From contig NW_019091362.1 of NCBI RefSeq assembly GCF_001949145.1, positions 11,317,948-11,381,947 of the forward strand: a DNA stretch of 64,000 nucleotides, read 5' to 3'. This document shows, piece after piece, positions 26,001 to 33,682 of this stretch. The position numbers and the translations under genes were made by a program. The stretch comes from Acanthaster planci (lineage: Eukaryota; Echinodermata; Asteroidea; Valvatida; Acanthasteridae). The notes beneath the pieces were generated by a model, which made no database searches, was not told the DNA's origin, and saw only the letters and a list, made by a program, of their open reading frames with translations. Position 1 is the stretch's first letter, and every line of letters starts with the position of its first letter.

Positions 26001-29000
26001 AGTTTTGGGTACTTCAAGGGTGAGAGGCCATTCGCAAACATCAGCACAGATGCTTTGGATGTCAACAATGGGTTGAGCCAATACAGATGTACCAAGGATG
26101 GAAGATTTGTCACCATCATGCTTGCAACTGTACAAGCCAAAATTCTTCACAACGATGCCAATGAGATGGCAGAGAGGTGAAACATGATGATGTCGTCCTG
26201 ATAATTTATCCTGCACTAAGCAGAGCTCATTGGCCAAGTCGTTGACACCTTTCCTGGCCCAGATGGTCGTGTGCGCACAGCCAGCGTGAGCGTGAGGAAG
26301 AAGACCTTCATCGCCCCTGATACCCGCCTGACAAGACTTCCAGCCGTTGGCAATGAAAGTGTCCGAGATACCAGGAAGACGACAAAGTTCCAGCCTTATT
26401 AGACTCTGGATGAGAACTGTAGTGGCTCCAATGATTTCTACTCCATAAATTTGGTGCCCAAATTTAGGGCGGCTGTCCAAAAGCGTCTCTCCCACCGGAG
26501 CGCGCAGTAGCACCCTCTCTTGATATATTCATTATAATTGCACAATCGTTCCATGTTGAATCACATTGCTCCTGACATTCCCCGAAATTCTTTCTGAATA
26601 TACATATACTCCTAATCGCCCTACCTTAATTATCCAGTTACGAGGTTAATCATAAATATCCCCTGTGTATGGACTACATAAAGTGAGTACATTGTGGTTG
26701 ATCTAAATATGATATTTGGGGGCGAGTTCTTGGGTTATAATCATTGGGTTTAGGGTGTAATGCCTATCGTCTTGTGTTCATGTCACATTATACATGTGTA
26801 TACTCACAAGCGTAGAGGGCATATATTTTCGTAGGACTTAATAGGGGTTTCAGGCTTTGGTAAATTTTGAGTCATGTAAACATTGTTTAGGAGTGTTCCT
26901 TGTGTGTTTGACATTTATCCAGGTTCATATGAACATGTTTTTCTCGGCCAACTATGGACATGATTACACATAATTTGTTACTATTTATGTTAATGTTTAT
27001 GATAATATCAAGTGTTATCTCAGTCTGTGCACATGTCTATTACTTCCTTCATGTTCATTCTGTTTTGTTGACCACAGGGTAAATAAACAAACAAGCCCAT
27101 CACCAATTTGGCTGCCGACTCTTTTCAATCATGTTTGCAGATGGCACACTCGACTACATAATATAGAAATAGACCGACAAAGTCGTGAGTTAGAAGTCCC
27201 GACAAGCAGTATTTATATTTTCCGAAGAAATACTGAATCTTGTTTATATCAATCATTTTTCCCCTGAAAAAAAATTGAAAAAAATCCAGGTGGTGTCTAA
27301 ATTTCTACTGATCAGAAATTTGTTTGTTCAAAGTCAAACTGGTTATGGGGTATGGCTTATAGCCATAGCCCATAACCCGTAGAAATGAAGAAATCTTTAG
27401 CAAGACGTAGGCTGGTGTCAAGTACATGTTAATTTTCTTGGAGGCACGCACTCTTGTGAATCGCTCGTATTTGAATTAGTTTCTGTCATTTTATTGAAAA
27501 AAAAAAAGCAAATAGAAAAATCTGCATATGTAGGAACTGCTCTCACATAACAAGTATAAGCCCAAAATTCGTTACTCTTTAATTACCCGGCCGATCCCAA
27601 TATCCGTCCAATTTCTTTTCGAGGTCGTTGATTAAGTTCCCAGTTGTGGTAGATTTGTAACCATCTAGATATTTCTCTGTGGTTCATACCTGCAATTTCC
27701 AAGTAGTACTCCCATTCTTCCAGACAATTTGTTTACAATTGTACAACAGGAAGTTTGACCTCAGGTTTAGGAAATTACCACCCATCCTGCACTGTATTAT
27801 TACCCTCAGAATATTCCATCTTTAAGTCTTCCTTCAATTCAGTCTTCTTCGTTAACTTTATCAGCACCACACTTTTTGTAGAAAGAATGTACGGAAAAGA
27901 ACAACAGAATAAAGGCCTGCTACTATAATACATTTAACACAAGCATTAAATTTGATGTTGTTATGAGATCATATACCAAACACCAACAAACATACGAATT
28001 ATCAATTTCCTATACCTTAGTACACAAACTTTCAAGGATGCAGGTTACCACTGAAAAATTGCGGCGGCGACCAAAGGGTACAAATCGGTTTTGTGGTTGT
28101 GAAACGGATGGTGCATAGCAAACGCTCCCTGCACCCTGGCTATGGACATAGCAGGCATGCCAGAAAGCGGTAATTGGCCAGACGTCATTAGACCGGGCAG
28201 TTCAAACTCCTTCTGTGTCCTTCCTTTTAGTATGCTCAGACCATAGATCTAGAAGTGGTGTATGTACATGTACCATGTCAATTTGTGTGCACTTTCCGGT
28301 GTTGTTCTTGGAAAACATAAAATGGCAGCTGGGGGTTCAATAAAAGGTATACTTATTAAAATTGAACAGGTAAAAGAAAGAGGAAGGTAAATATATCAAT
28401 TTTGTATTGTATGTGTCAAAACTGTTTGTAGGAGTTCTTTGTATACAATGCTTAATAGCATCTCAGCCCACATGGGCAAAGCAACTGACCAAAATCAACA
28501 CTTTTCTGAATTTGGAAGACCAATTCTCGAACAGAAACAACTTACAATCCTGTGGAATTTTTCCAATTTTGTCATTCCGTCACTGACTCGAAAATGCAAC
28601 GATGATCAATTAAAAAAATAAATAAAAAGAAAGTGAGAGACTCAAATTCTTTAATGATGTGTTAAGACTCACTGTTGTTATTGTTTCATGCATATCAAAC
28701 AAGCATTTTTAGTTTCTTAGTACTGATTTCAATTATGGTATACGTAGGTTTTATTTATTTATATTTTGATGTGCAGCGCCCGGGAGCAGCTTAATGGATT
28801 GGGCGCTCTATAAATGTCTGTTTTTTTTTTTTGTTGTTGGTTGTTGTTGCGCCGCCTTCGGTGAAGGTGAAGAAATTCAATCATTACAAATCTATGCGCA
28901 GCATTGACAATGCGCGAACAGTTTATGCAAAATAAGCACTATTATCACTGTTAGCTTTTCTTTTTTTCCCTTTTTTTGTGTTGGGTAATTTGGTTTCGTT

Positions 29001-31341
29001 CAAGGGGGTTGAAAAGGTTATGCTTTCAATGGCCGGGTCTTTCATCCTTTAGACGTATGTAGGCCCCTAATTGAGAATGGTAACGAGGGTGTGCCGCGTG
29101 TGTGGGGGCGGAGTGATCCCTCCCCGTTAATCCGCGGCTGCCTTATTTTACAAGCCAACGTTGGTAACGTTTACATTGTATGCGCAAGTGCAATACGTCC
29201 CTATTGGATTTTGGTCACTGTGGTTACAGTGTTGTGGTTACTGCGGGTCCTGTTGTGCCGCATTACGATTGGGAGGGGCGGTGATCTGGTAGAGGGAAAA
29301 ATCAGTAATACCGCTTAATGCCTTATCTCACCACAATAAGAAAAGAAAACTCAATGCAATCTATGGGTGTAGCGTTATAAGGTGAGTAATTCATTGACAA
29401 ATAGTATACAGTTTCTTCAGTGCCAAGGTTACGGTACATCAGCTTCAAGTAGGTCGGTCTGAAATCGCTGGTCTTTATTTGAGTGTCTGCGGTTGTGGGG
29501 AAACAGTATTTACATGTGTACTTTATTTAGCAGTTGTCACATTATGAAATGCCAATGTGGTGACGGAATATCAGGCAGTACTCATTAAGAAATTCTGGCT
29601 TAATTTTCAAGTCCCTGTGACGGGCCAGCCGTCCCAACGAAAATGAACACATCTCACGAATGAATTTTAGATTTAATTGATATAACTATTTCATGGCATC
29701 TGTTAGTCATCTGGTATCACACGCAAGTTTGTGTCTGCAGACACAATAGGACAACTTGCCAGTCGGCAAAATCAATTAACCCAGGAAGTTATTCATCTGT
29801 TCAGGAGAAACACCTTAATCGGTCGTACATGAGTACAAATTACATGTACTTCACGAACGATATTATTTTGTTAAATTTCCTCCATGGTCAATAAAACAAT
29901 ATCGCCGGAAATCCAAAGCAGCATAACCCTAGCACTGGCAAAACTGAAATTCGCACTGCAAGACCGGCCGTTAGTCAAAAAAAGAATACCGTGTTATTAT
30001 ATAGGCTTTTTACTCTTGGTTGAAAATTGTCAATGGGACAACTCAAAAGTTTGCAGAATCGTTTTTTACCCAGAATTCTCCGTATTTTTCGGTCGAAAGG
30101 GATCGCGAGCTGTTTCTTTCAATTGTATTTTTTACGTCTCTAAAGCGATGGAGTTCTGTATTAGACACTTCCTATCTCGGTATCACAAATATACCACTTT
30201 TAGGGAGCTATTCCCAGAAGTCAGTTTCCTTTCCATAATATAGATATAACTGCCCTCAAAATGGTTTCACATCCCTCATCTCTTCCTCTTTGGTACATGT
30301 ACAGTTGTCCAAAGGGGCAATTTTATGTTGCTGGGATTTGCTCTACTTAACCATTTTTATGGATATGAAGATTTAGACAACGAAAGACAGCACCCGTAGC
30401 CTAGGTGCTTTTGTGGGTAACTTTGCAAATTACAACACTGTGTCAAAAAATGACATTTGTGACTTCAGTTGCAGGAAATTATTGTGAACGAATGTTTTCA
30501 GTCAACGTTTTTTCTACGCTTCCTGCTCCAACAAGCAGAGGGGCGTTGAAGGAATAGCACCACACAAAACATGCTGGTAGGCAAATTAATTTCACCGATT
30601 CAAAATTTGTTCGAAATGTGGTTTCAATGAAATATTTACGAATGTAAATCCCCCTCAACAAAACGGAGAACGGAAAATTGGTCATTGCGAAAACCCATCG
30701 GTGTGGTGGCGTTACTTGTAGGCCTACTGAGAATGACTCAGGACTGGTTATTTTCTCTCCCTGTGCTCGAATTGACCCAGCAAATTGTTTTAAACGTTCG
30801 ACCAGTTATTGCTAGCATCTGTCAATCTGCAAAATGAACGGTTTCAAATGGCCCTATCCAAGAGTGTTGCATACATGTATACTGCATGACCGAATATGCA
30901 CTCATGCCCATCATAAATGAGACAGCTGTTCAATTAATTCTAAATTCTTCCATCAATGTTGGGTAAAATAGTAAAAATGATCAATTTTAAGAGTTCATGG
31001 CCCCATGCAGTTTTTCAGCCTCGATAATTTAAAGCGTTTTCGAAATGGAACATGCAGAGTTAATATTATCACGGATTTGGGATTAAACAGTTATTTTGAT
31101 GAAATCAGAATGTGACTTTAAAAATAAATAAACGAAAACGAAAGCGTTCACAGGTAATCGACAGATTGGAAAGAAAGGTTGACAAAGACACTGGAAGTTT
31201 TGAGCGTTACGGTTGCCTGGCGCAAACGAGTATGAAAGTCAAAATAAAGGAACCGAACCTACCTTGGCCATGGGTCATGCTGGTATGGACGCACAGAACC
31301 GTCCAGACCAGAAGGCAGCACTGTTGTACCGCAGACGGCAT
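1861..31341 (-). CDS. Gene A: HYR-EGF-SEA type I membrane protein, 20 exons reconstructed, 3' end missing
   Basis: Gene span; the coding exons are listed separately. Reading the minus strand from 31341, the exons encode a signal peptide, eleven HYR domains, a six-cysteine EGF, a calcium-binding EGF, a SEA domain, a third EGF and a transmembrane helix followed by a short basic cytoplasmic start. The exons join to 3776 nt (1258 codons plus 2 nt) with matching phases and no stop. HYR domains are immunoglobulin-like folds of about 80 residues known from hyalin and several receptor proteins and linked to adhesion; SEA domains often cleave themselves at G-S[VI]VV. The architecture indicates a surface receptor or adhesion protein with a long, possibly cleaved ectodomain. 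Intron 1 is about 11.4 kb and carries a BEL/Pao insertion in the opposite orientation. The last visible exon ends in phase 2, so at least one more 3' exon exists; I could not find it between 1 and 1860. No specific gene name is recognised. Confidence 0.92.
3046..3229 (-). CDS. Gene A exon 19: cysteine-rich region and first part of third EGF
   Basis: 184 nt encoding DVTDVCTGVDKNGITC, then CILKCVSTC and KYCAAGVC to VC at the donor gtaaaa. The last four cysteines (STC, YC, GVC, AVC) combine with DC and KC of exon 20 to give a six-cysteine EGF split by the intron. It aligns with gene B exon 21. Confidence 0.88.
3875..4047 (-). CDS. Gene A exon 18: SEA domain, part 3 with GSVVI motif
   Basis: 173 nt starting at the split Lys codon, then KGSVVIPHTVTYNY. 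G-S-V-V-I fits the G-S[VI]VV motif at which SEA domains of mucins and adhesion GPCRs cleave themselves between Gly and Ser. The remainder (LRKSTLATLLKAGAIGSLEL) is the C-terminal helix and strand, followed by CAEC leading into the next EGF-like region. The length equals that of gene B exon 20. Confidence 0.88.
4561..4631 (-). CDS. Gene A exon 17: SEA domain, part 2
   Basis: 71 nt encoding IEPLYRQVSSSSFKAIIVDQ then SAIK. The pattern P-L-Y-x-x-V-S-x-x-x-F is typical of the SEA middle strands. Gene B exon 19 has exactly the same length and the pattern V-L-P-L-Y-K-K-V-S. Confidence 0.88.
5001..5147. repeat. 35-bp minisatellite, first array
   Basis: About four imperfect units of the type atcatcctacccatctcata (first 20 bases of 35), pyrimidine-rich on the plus strand. 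The array lies in the intron between gene A exons 16 and 17. A 22-bp direct repeat, aaccaagcgagttaattgat plus tc, flanks it at 4902-4923 and 5148-5169. Confidence 0.85.
5405..5541 (-). CDS. Gene A exon 16: SEA domain, part 1
   Basis: 137 nt encoding SVDFEKKFALELAIS, the segment CDPENENDKMSPQC and LVNIFKGL. It matches the first helix and strand region of SEA domains and aligns with gene B exon 18. It ends in phase 0 before gtaagt. Confidence 0.88.
5952..5984 (-). CDS. Gene A exon 15: 33-nt linker microexon
   Basis: A microexon of 33 nt encodes YIEPEYPDIP between the calcium-binding EGF and the SEA domain. It is bordered by tttcag on the acceptor side and gtaatc as donor. Gene B has the same microexon with two extra codons (YFPPEYPDILLP), which makes the call secure in spite of its length. 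Confidence 0.88.
6479..6691. other. Assembly gap (213 N)
   Basis: An unresolved stretch bordered on the right by the minisatellite, which probably caused it. It falls in an intron of gene A, and no exon is missing from the reconstructed frame. A single further N is at 22227. Confidence 0.99.
6692..7065. repeat. 35-bp minisatellite, second array, next to the assembly gap
   Basis: Around ten imperfect copies of the same catcc-tatccatctc-tactctgcccc unit as at 5001-5147, in the neighbouring intron between gene A exons 14 and 15. The array begins at the edge of the N run, so its true length is unknown. Confidence 0.85.
7435..7563 (-). CDS. Gene A exon 14: calcium-binding EGF domain
   Basis: The 129-nt exon starts NINECEVDKPCHTNADC and continues with FSCTCKEGFYGDG. 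The N-I-N-E-C opening, the six cysteines and the aromatic-Gly spacing are those of calcium-binding EGF. It aligns along its length with gene B exon 16 (VDECASSPCHSNAIC). Confidence 0.92.
7607..7677 (+). repeat. SINE-like 3' tail
   Basis: The stretch tgtagagtgctttgatctat leads into aaaggcgctttatagatacc and then a run of ATT. This resembles the tails of short interspersed repeats ending in GCGCTNTATA plus ATT repeats that are common in marine invertebrate genomes. The 5' part is not recognised. Confidence 0.5.
8143..8253 (-). CDS. Gene A exon 13: EGF-like domain
   Basis: The 111-nt phase-1 exon encodes STECSPNNCTDNSNC then AECRCREGFSGIPCE, giving six cysteines in EGF order. Two AGs could be the acceptor; ending at 8253 rather than 8247 is chosen because it keeps three residues between the HYR end and the first EGF cysteine, as in gene B (T-G-A-N-C against T-S-T-E-C). 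The donor is gtaagt. Confidence 0.88.
8755..9000 (-). CDS. Gene A exon 12: HYR domain 11 (membrane-proximal type)
   Basis: The 246-nt exon starts DAEPPTMDCPSG and ends FEVNVT. Cysteines: DCPS, ALCIP, VICSAVD and GTCTF. The opening D-x-E-P-P-x-x-D-C-P and the end NNxGTCxFEV are shared only with gene B HYR13, so this is a distinct terminal subtype kept at the same place in both genes. Confidence 0.92.
9800..10036 (-). CDS. Gene A exon 11: HYR domain 10
   Basis: The 237-nt exon starts SPTFNVSCSDDLV and ends FTVTVG. Cysteines: SCSD, VECDR, ITCTATD and NCSF. Type-A repeat. The segment TATDAG-T-FTTNCSF matches TATDAGTTLTANCTF of gene B HYR12, the corresponding penultimate repeat. Confidence 0.9.
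10749..11000 (-). CDS. Gene A exon 10: HYR domain 9
   Basis: The 252-nt exon starts VPTFNATPCHDQV and ends KFDVFV. Cysteines: PCHD, VTCEP, VTCTAVD and NTCKF. Type-B repeat. The opening PTFNATPC is shared with gene B HYR10. Confidence 0.9.
11346..11582 (-). CDS. Gene A exon 9: HYR domain 8
   Basis: The 237-nt exon starts YPIITCPSDVIATP and ends FLVTVG. Cysteines: TCPS, VTCEP, VTCNTTD and ATCSF. Type-A repeat. N-glycosylation sequons are visible (NAT, NTT). The donor is gtgaag. Confidence 0.9.
12069..12317 (-). CDS. Gene A exon 8: HYR domain 7, lacking the first and fourth cysteines
   Basis: The 249-nt exon starts VPALSNPVQDIDQ and ends FFKVRV. The middle pair is kept (VKCTPESG and VKCVAPY). 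The N-terminal CP is replaced by NPV, and the usual C-x-F before KVRV is IN-FF. Exon borders, phase and the P-G-E-T-D-V-K-C core still identify it as HYR. B HYR6 has lost the same two cysteines, which supports a first-to-fourth disulphide that was lost as a unit. Confidence 0.87.
12963..13199 (-). CDS. Gene A exon 7: HYR domain 6
   Basis: The 237-nt exon starts YPKFENVCPEFI and ends SVGVG. It resembles B HYR1 and B HYR6 in the segment YVATVAFLNPTAIDKDGNEV. Cysteines: VCPE, VTCDP, VECIA and ATCVT. Type-A position, although the residue after the fourth cysteine is Val rather than the usual Ser-Phe. Confidence 0.9.
13341..13405. repeat. CAT/CATCG microsatellite
   Basis: Imperfect CAT/CGT trinucleotide run in the intron between gene A exons 6 and 7. 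Confidence 0.9.
13700..13948 (-). CDS. Gene A exon 6: HYR domain 5
   Basis: The 249-nt exon starts APIFDPDPDC and contains YPERTATQAD, VQCEPASG, TNVTCSATD and TTCSFKVRV. Type-B repeat, with the donor gtacgt. The next upstream exon is 2.2 kb away, the largest gap inside the HYR array of this gene. Confidence 0.9.
13949..16173. other. 2.2-kb intron of gene A, no other gene seen
   Basis: AT-rich intron between HYR5 and HYR4 exons of gene A. I see only short unsupported reading frames. No HYR-like exon is hidden on the minus strand as far as I can read, and the flanking exons already join in phase. Confidence 0.7.
16174..16407 (-). CDS. Gene A exon 5: HYR domain 4
   Basis: The 234-nt exon starts YPIFTTGCPAAIVQ and ends FNVTIGK. 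The cysteines are GCP, VTCDY, VTCSAND and SCSF. Type-A repeat. The acceptor lies in cctta/ag-rich DNA at 16408-16409 and the donor is gtaagc. Confidence 0.9.
16976..17227 (-). CDS. Gene A exon 4: HYR domain 3
   Basis: The 252-nt exon is read from CTCCGACATTTG as PPTFDLSPNC and contains WPERTAKD and NVECKPASG, then TNVTCTAQD and TTCDFKVRV. Type-B repeat. No in-frame ATG opens it, so simple ORF calls cover only its 3' part. Its closest relatives in the window are A HYR5 and B HYR8 and HYR10, which share the W/Y-P-[EK]-R-[AT]-A signature. Confidence 0.9.
17228..19075. other. 1.8-kb intron of gene A, with hairpin repeat and recurrent short words
   Basis: Contains the hairpin copy at 17817-17875. 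From about 18050 to 18920 it has many related words such as GAGTGG, CACTC and GGGAGTTT, which look like the remains of a repeat. No coding exon is recognised. Confidence 0.5.
17817..17875. repeat. 59-bp hairpin repeat, copy 2
   Basis: Same 24-11-24 layout and the same loop as the copy at 1414-1472. The arms have one unpaired difference, plus a compensated change (C to A on the left arm, G to T on the right), so pairing is kept. It lies in the intron between gene A exons 3 and 4. Confidence 0.85.
19076..19303 (-). CDS. Gene A exon 3: HYR domain 2
   Basis: The 228-nt exon starts FPKFTVGCPSPI after the split codon and ends VTIGI. The four cysteines are GCP, VLCN, VTCTATD and ASCSF. Type-A repeat (short form, V-T-I-G end). 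It is the shortest HYR exon of gene A, and its domain has a reduced C-terminal half with repeated DPLSDPL residues. Confidence 0.9.
19650..19898 (-). CDS. Gene A exon 2: HYR domain 1
   Basis: The 249-nt phase-1/phase-1 exon begins VPTFDKSPC and ends FTIHV. All four HYR cysteines are present: PC near the start, VTCDK, VTCTAVD and AECSF. It follows the signal peptide directly. The acceptor is at 19899-19900 and the donor gtaagt runs into 19649. Type-B repeat (long form, VRV-like end). Confidence 0.9.
20777..21377 (+). repeat. 5' LTR of the BEL/Pao element, with 71-bp tandem duplication
   Basis: Starts TACTCCTAATCGCCC and ends GGCTCCTTTTCA, matching the copy at 26607-27127. Bases 20887-20957 are duplicated in tandem (20958-21027, starting TTTGGGGGCGATTTCTTGGG). 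The duplication is absent from the 3' LTR and explains its extra length. Confidence 0.85.
21484..22536 (+). pseudogene. BEL/Pao gag remnant
   Basis: An open frame from 21484 is broken by a TGA at 21694 and continues in the same frame from 21700 to 22191. It includes a glutamate-rich coiled-coil stretch (QVEELQYQLEEEEEL) and a Ser/Thr-rich tail. A frameshifted part at 22250-22536 resembles the gag body. One base is N (22227). Confidence 0.65.
22546..23481 (+). pseudogene. BEL/Pao zinc knuckle, protease and following region
   Basis: 22546-22851 encodes a cysteine-rich segment (PYCDNKEHYLGGYPE, then GRCWKCGHSHKPDEC). After a stop, 22897-23094 has YAILDDGSERSMLL, the aspartic protease active-site region of BEL/Pao (D-D/T-G-S). 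23104-23481 contains SPMLLFGAGHTDLIIP and RLGWTLQGP, the conserved stretch before the reverse transcriptase. Stops and shifts separate the parts. Confidence 0.75.
23580..24363 (+). repeat. Internal duplication of the reverse-transcriptase start in the BEL/Pao element
   Basis: 23580-23914 and 24031-24363 are two copies, about 451 bases apart, of the segment with HHTVHHNGKYRLVFNCS. The spacer (23915-24030) is itself a copy of the RNase H region near 25125-25220 (the phrases acatccgtgttagc and gagttgcccccaaac). The element was therefore rearranged internally. Confidence 0.8.
24364..26520 (+). pseudogene. BEL/Pao reverse transcriptase, RNase H and integrase remnants
   Basis: About 24450-24560 holds the polymerase motif region, where the expected F-Y-V-D-D reads F-Y-V-stop-N. 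About 24830-24920 has ILASQYNPIGYLTPFTTRAR. 25190-25460 is RNase H with VVLWSDSTSVLAWLKSES. About 25940-26010 has a piece of the integrase HHCC region, and 26180-26400 the C-terminal DUF5641-like region (TFPGPDGRVRTASVSV). The integrase core between them is deleted. Confidence 0.7.
26607..27127 (+). repeat. 3' LTR of the BEL/Pao element
   Basis: 521 bases colinear with the 5' LTR. Shared blocks include ATACATGTGTATACTCACAA, GGTTCATATGAACATGTTTT and CCACAGGGTAAATAAACAA. Its boundaries are taken from the limits of similarity. Confidence 0.85.
27128..31262. other. 5' part of gene A intron 1, no gene recognised
   Basis: AT-rich intronic DNA between the retrotransposon and the signal-peptide exon. 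A SINE-like tail is at 28771-28832. The short open frames, including a hydrophobic one at 29091-29318, show no domain and no splice context that would place them in gene A. Confidence 0.6.
28771..28832 (+). repeat. SINE-like tail with poly-T end
   Basis: GTGCAGCGCCCGGGAGCAGC is followed by GGGCGCTCTATAAATG and a T run, similar in style to the tail at 7607-7677. The source family is not identified. Confidence 0.4.
31263..31341 (-). CDS. Gene A exon 1: start codon and signal peptide
   Basis: The reverse strand gives an ATG at 31341 followed by 26 codons: MPSAVQQCCLLVWTVLCVHT, then SMTHGQ. This is a short polar start, a hydrophobic core (CCLLVWTVLCV) and a small-residue tail, as in a cleavable signal peptide. 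The exon ends CAAG before the donor gtaggt, leaving phase 1, which joins exon 2 as Gln-Val-Pro-Thr-Phe. Exon 1 of gene B also ends in CCAAG with a phase-1 donor. The exon is only 79 nt and was found by looking for a phase-1 partner; no transcript evidence is available. It is the first of 20 exons and lies 8.7 kb from the start codon of gene B. Confidence 0.82.
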
Positions 31342-32614
31342 TTTGTTACCTGATACAGATGCACCCAACTATCAACGGGGTAGTGCCTACGCGTTTTCGC
31401 TTAACATAAAAGGCCTTTCGAACAAAGATACCGACGTGACGACGGAATACGACGGGAGTTTTCACCACAAGCTGAGATGCTAACAAATGTACATGTACGT
31501 CACAGACTGCACATTGCGATCTATAGGCACGTCATCGTGAACTTTGAACGGTACGATTTGCAATTACTATATCAAAATATAATGATTTTATGTCAATGAT
31601 TTACTTTCGTTGTGAAGTGGTTAATGTTTATATCATCGATATTTGAACCACAAATAAACAAGATAAATAGCAACGCCCTTTGGACCAACAAAAGGGGGGA
31701 AGAGAATAATGAAAACATCTCATGGATTTTTATCAAGTAAATGCAGACATAATTCAGACAGTAGTGGGGGTGTTCATGGGGTTTTGGCTCTCAGCTACAA
31801 CAATTTTGTAAATGGTGCAAATACTTCACAATATTTCAGTGTGGGGGAAATAACAGAGCAACGGTTGTTAGTGATGTAAGTTTCAGCTGCATATCTCCAA
31901 GATTAAACAAAATAACGCCTTTTTTGATCTCTCTTCTGGTGGAAGCTTAGTATATAATACTGTTACACCAACTTTTATTGAACCCCCAAAAAGGAAAACG
32001 TTTGCAGTTAGGCCAGACGCGGGGCAAATCGTAACGCAAACTTGTTGCCTGCAAAAATACGTCGAATTTGCAGTATCTATTGTAGGGAACTACATCGAAT
32101 GCTATACATTCAAGCATTACTGTTCTTCTAATGTATCGGGTCAATACATAGGTTAAGTTCATCATGAGCTTCCACTGGGTACGGTAGGTACGAGTACGTC
32201 TATTGCATGGCAATGCGTATGCGTGGAATAGGTGAAGCCCAGTCCTCCAGGTCTAAACAAAAGATTCGCATACAGCCAAGTTCAAACGATTCTACAAGTC
32301 GATTGCACAGTGTTTTGTTTTGCTAAGGAAACAAAATCACTTTAAGGTGATTGAGCTCAGCATTGAACCACGATCAGACGTTTATTCATTCGCCACAGGT
32401 ATCACCTGTTTGCGTTGTGCCCCATCAAACTTTGACGACGACAAGGTAGACCCCGCTGCGTTGTAAAATTCTAAACTGTCGTCTCAACGGGAAGAAACTA
32501 GGAAATTAGGGCAAAAATGATTCTTTCAAGATCGTACTAGGTTGTTACTGGCACGTGTATGAAGTTCGGATTACGTTCTCATTACGATTTAACTGAGCGT
32601 GTGCCCTGACTCTG

Positions 32615-33050
32615 CTAAAGGCCCTGTCACACCTTGACGATTTAGCCAGCGTATGCCGACGTATGAAAAATTTGGTGAATACGCTGATGTACGTCGAATA
32701 AGTTATGGTTAAGTTTTGTATAAGTTTTGTATGGGTATAAGCTGAAGCAGCTTGGTATACGCCGTAGCACGGCGAGGTCGTCGAAAAATTTTGGGCATGC
32801 ATTAAATTATCGACGCATGCCAGCGTACGGCTCATACGTCCCGCATACACGGGCCATAAGTTGTAGGTTAGCTATAGGATCGTTGACACAAGTCCACACA
32901 CGATACTTGTGGAGATAATGTCTAGCGTACCTAAAACTTCGTGCTAACCTATGAGTAACGTGCTTTGAACCTATGCGTAACTTATACCGAACTTATCTCC
33001 AATGCATACTGACGTGTGCATACGTATACATATTTGACGTGTTCAGGACG
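32615..33050. repeat. CGTA-rich interspersed repeat
   Basis: From AAAGGCCCTGTCACACCTTG onwards the sequence is packed with TACG/CGTA words (GCGTATGCCGACGTATG, CAGCGTACGGCTCATACGTC, GTGCATACGTATAC), unlike the flanks. It has the look of a non-autonomous DNA transposon or other dispersed repeat. The ends are approximate. Confidence 0.5.
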
Positions 33051-33257
33051 ACCACAGAGCTTACTGAACGTGTTTCTATTACCCGTTTATAATTGTCTAT
33101 AAGCTATCGAAACGTTCTAAAGTGTTAATAATACGTTATGTATACAGTTAAAAACAAAATATTTCATATAGGCCTATACCCCTTATAAATCTTAGGTTTT
33201 GTGTTTGCAAGGAATGCAAGGTAGGAAAATAACATTTGGCCAATAATCAAATCTTAA

Positions 33258-33682
33258 TAGCTAGGTTTCAGGTTGGAGGGCCTGCTGGCATGCACCTTGG
33301 ACTTGAGGGTTTCCCACATCCGCAGGTTTTCGATGGAATTCAGGTCTGAGCTTTGGCTTGGCTATGGTAGCACCTCCACGTTGTTATCCCGGAACCATTT
33401 CTTGACTGCCTTTGCGTTTGTTTAGGATCATTGTCCAGTTGGTATGTCCAGTTGGGGCCGAGATGGAGATTTTCTACAGACTGCTTGACATTGTCCTGCT
33501 GCATCTGGATGTACTGCTCCATCTTCATATTACTTCTACTTTTATGAGATTGCCAAGTCCACTTGTAGAGAAACAACCCCACAACATGACGCTCCCAAAT
33601 TCAAACTTAACGGTCGGCACAGTGTTCTTTGGGTTGAACTTGAATGCTTCCCCCCTTCTTGCGCCAAACACCTCCATTTTCA
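33258..33682 (-). pseudogene. Tc1-like transposase relic
   Basis: The minus strand encodes a broken C-terminal half of a Tc1/mariner DDE transposase. GSVMLWGCFSTSGLGN is followed in another frame by WTYQLDNDPKQT (around the second catalytic Asp of D-N-D-P-K-H) and, after a further shift, by SQSSDLNSIENLR, matching the S-P-D-L-N-P-I-E-N-L-W motif. The N-terminal half and terminal repeats are not seen. It is inactive. Confidence 0.85.

Larger units (their letters stand above)
20777..27127 (+). mobile_element. Decayed BEL/Pao-type LTR retrotransposon in intron 1 of gene A
   Basis: Two direct LTRs (20777-21377 and 26607-27127) enclose about 5.2 kb of degenerate gag-pol on the plus strand, opposite to gene A. 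In order: a gag-like region with a charged coiled coil, a zinc knuckle, an aspartic protease of the LDDGS type, fragments of reverse transcriptase, RNase H (WSDSTSVLAWL), a scrap of integrase and the C-terminal region with DTFPGPDGRVRTA. This order and these motifs are typical of BEL/Pao elements. Many stops, frameshifts, an internal duplication and loss of most of the integrase core make it inactive. The LTRs differ at many positions, so the insertion is old. I see no clear target-site duplication. Confidence 0.88.

Noticed and set aside
29091-29318. Hydrophobic plus-strand frame in intron 1 of gene A
   Set aside because: No domain, no splice sites of the right phase and GC-rich local composition. 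Treated as chance.
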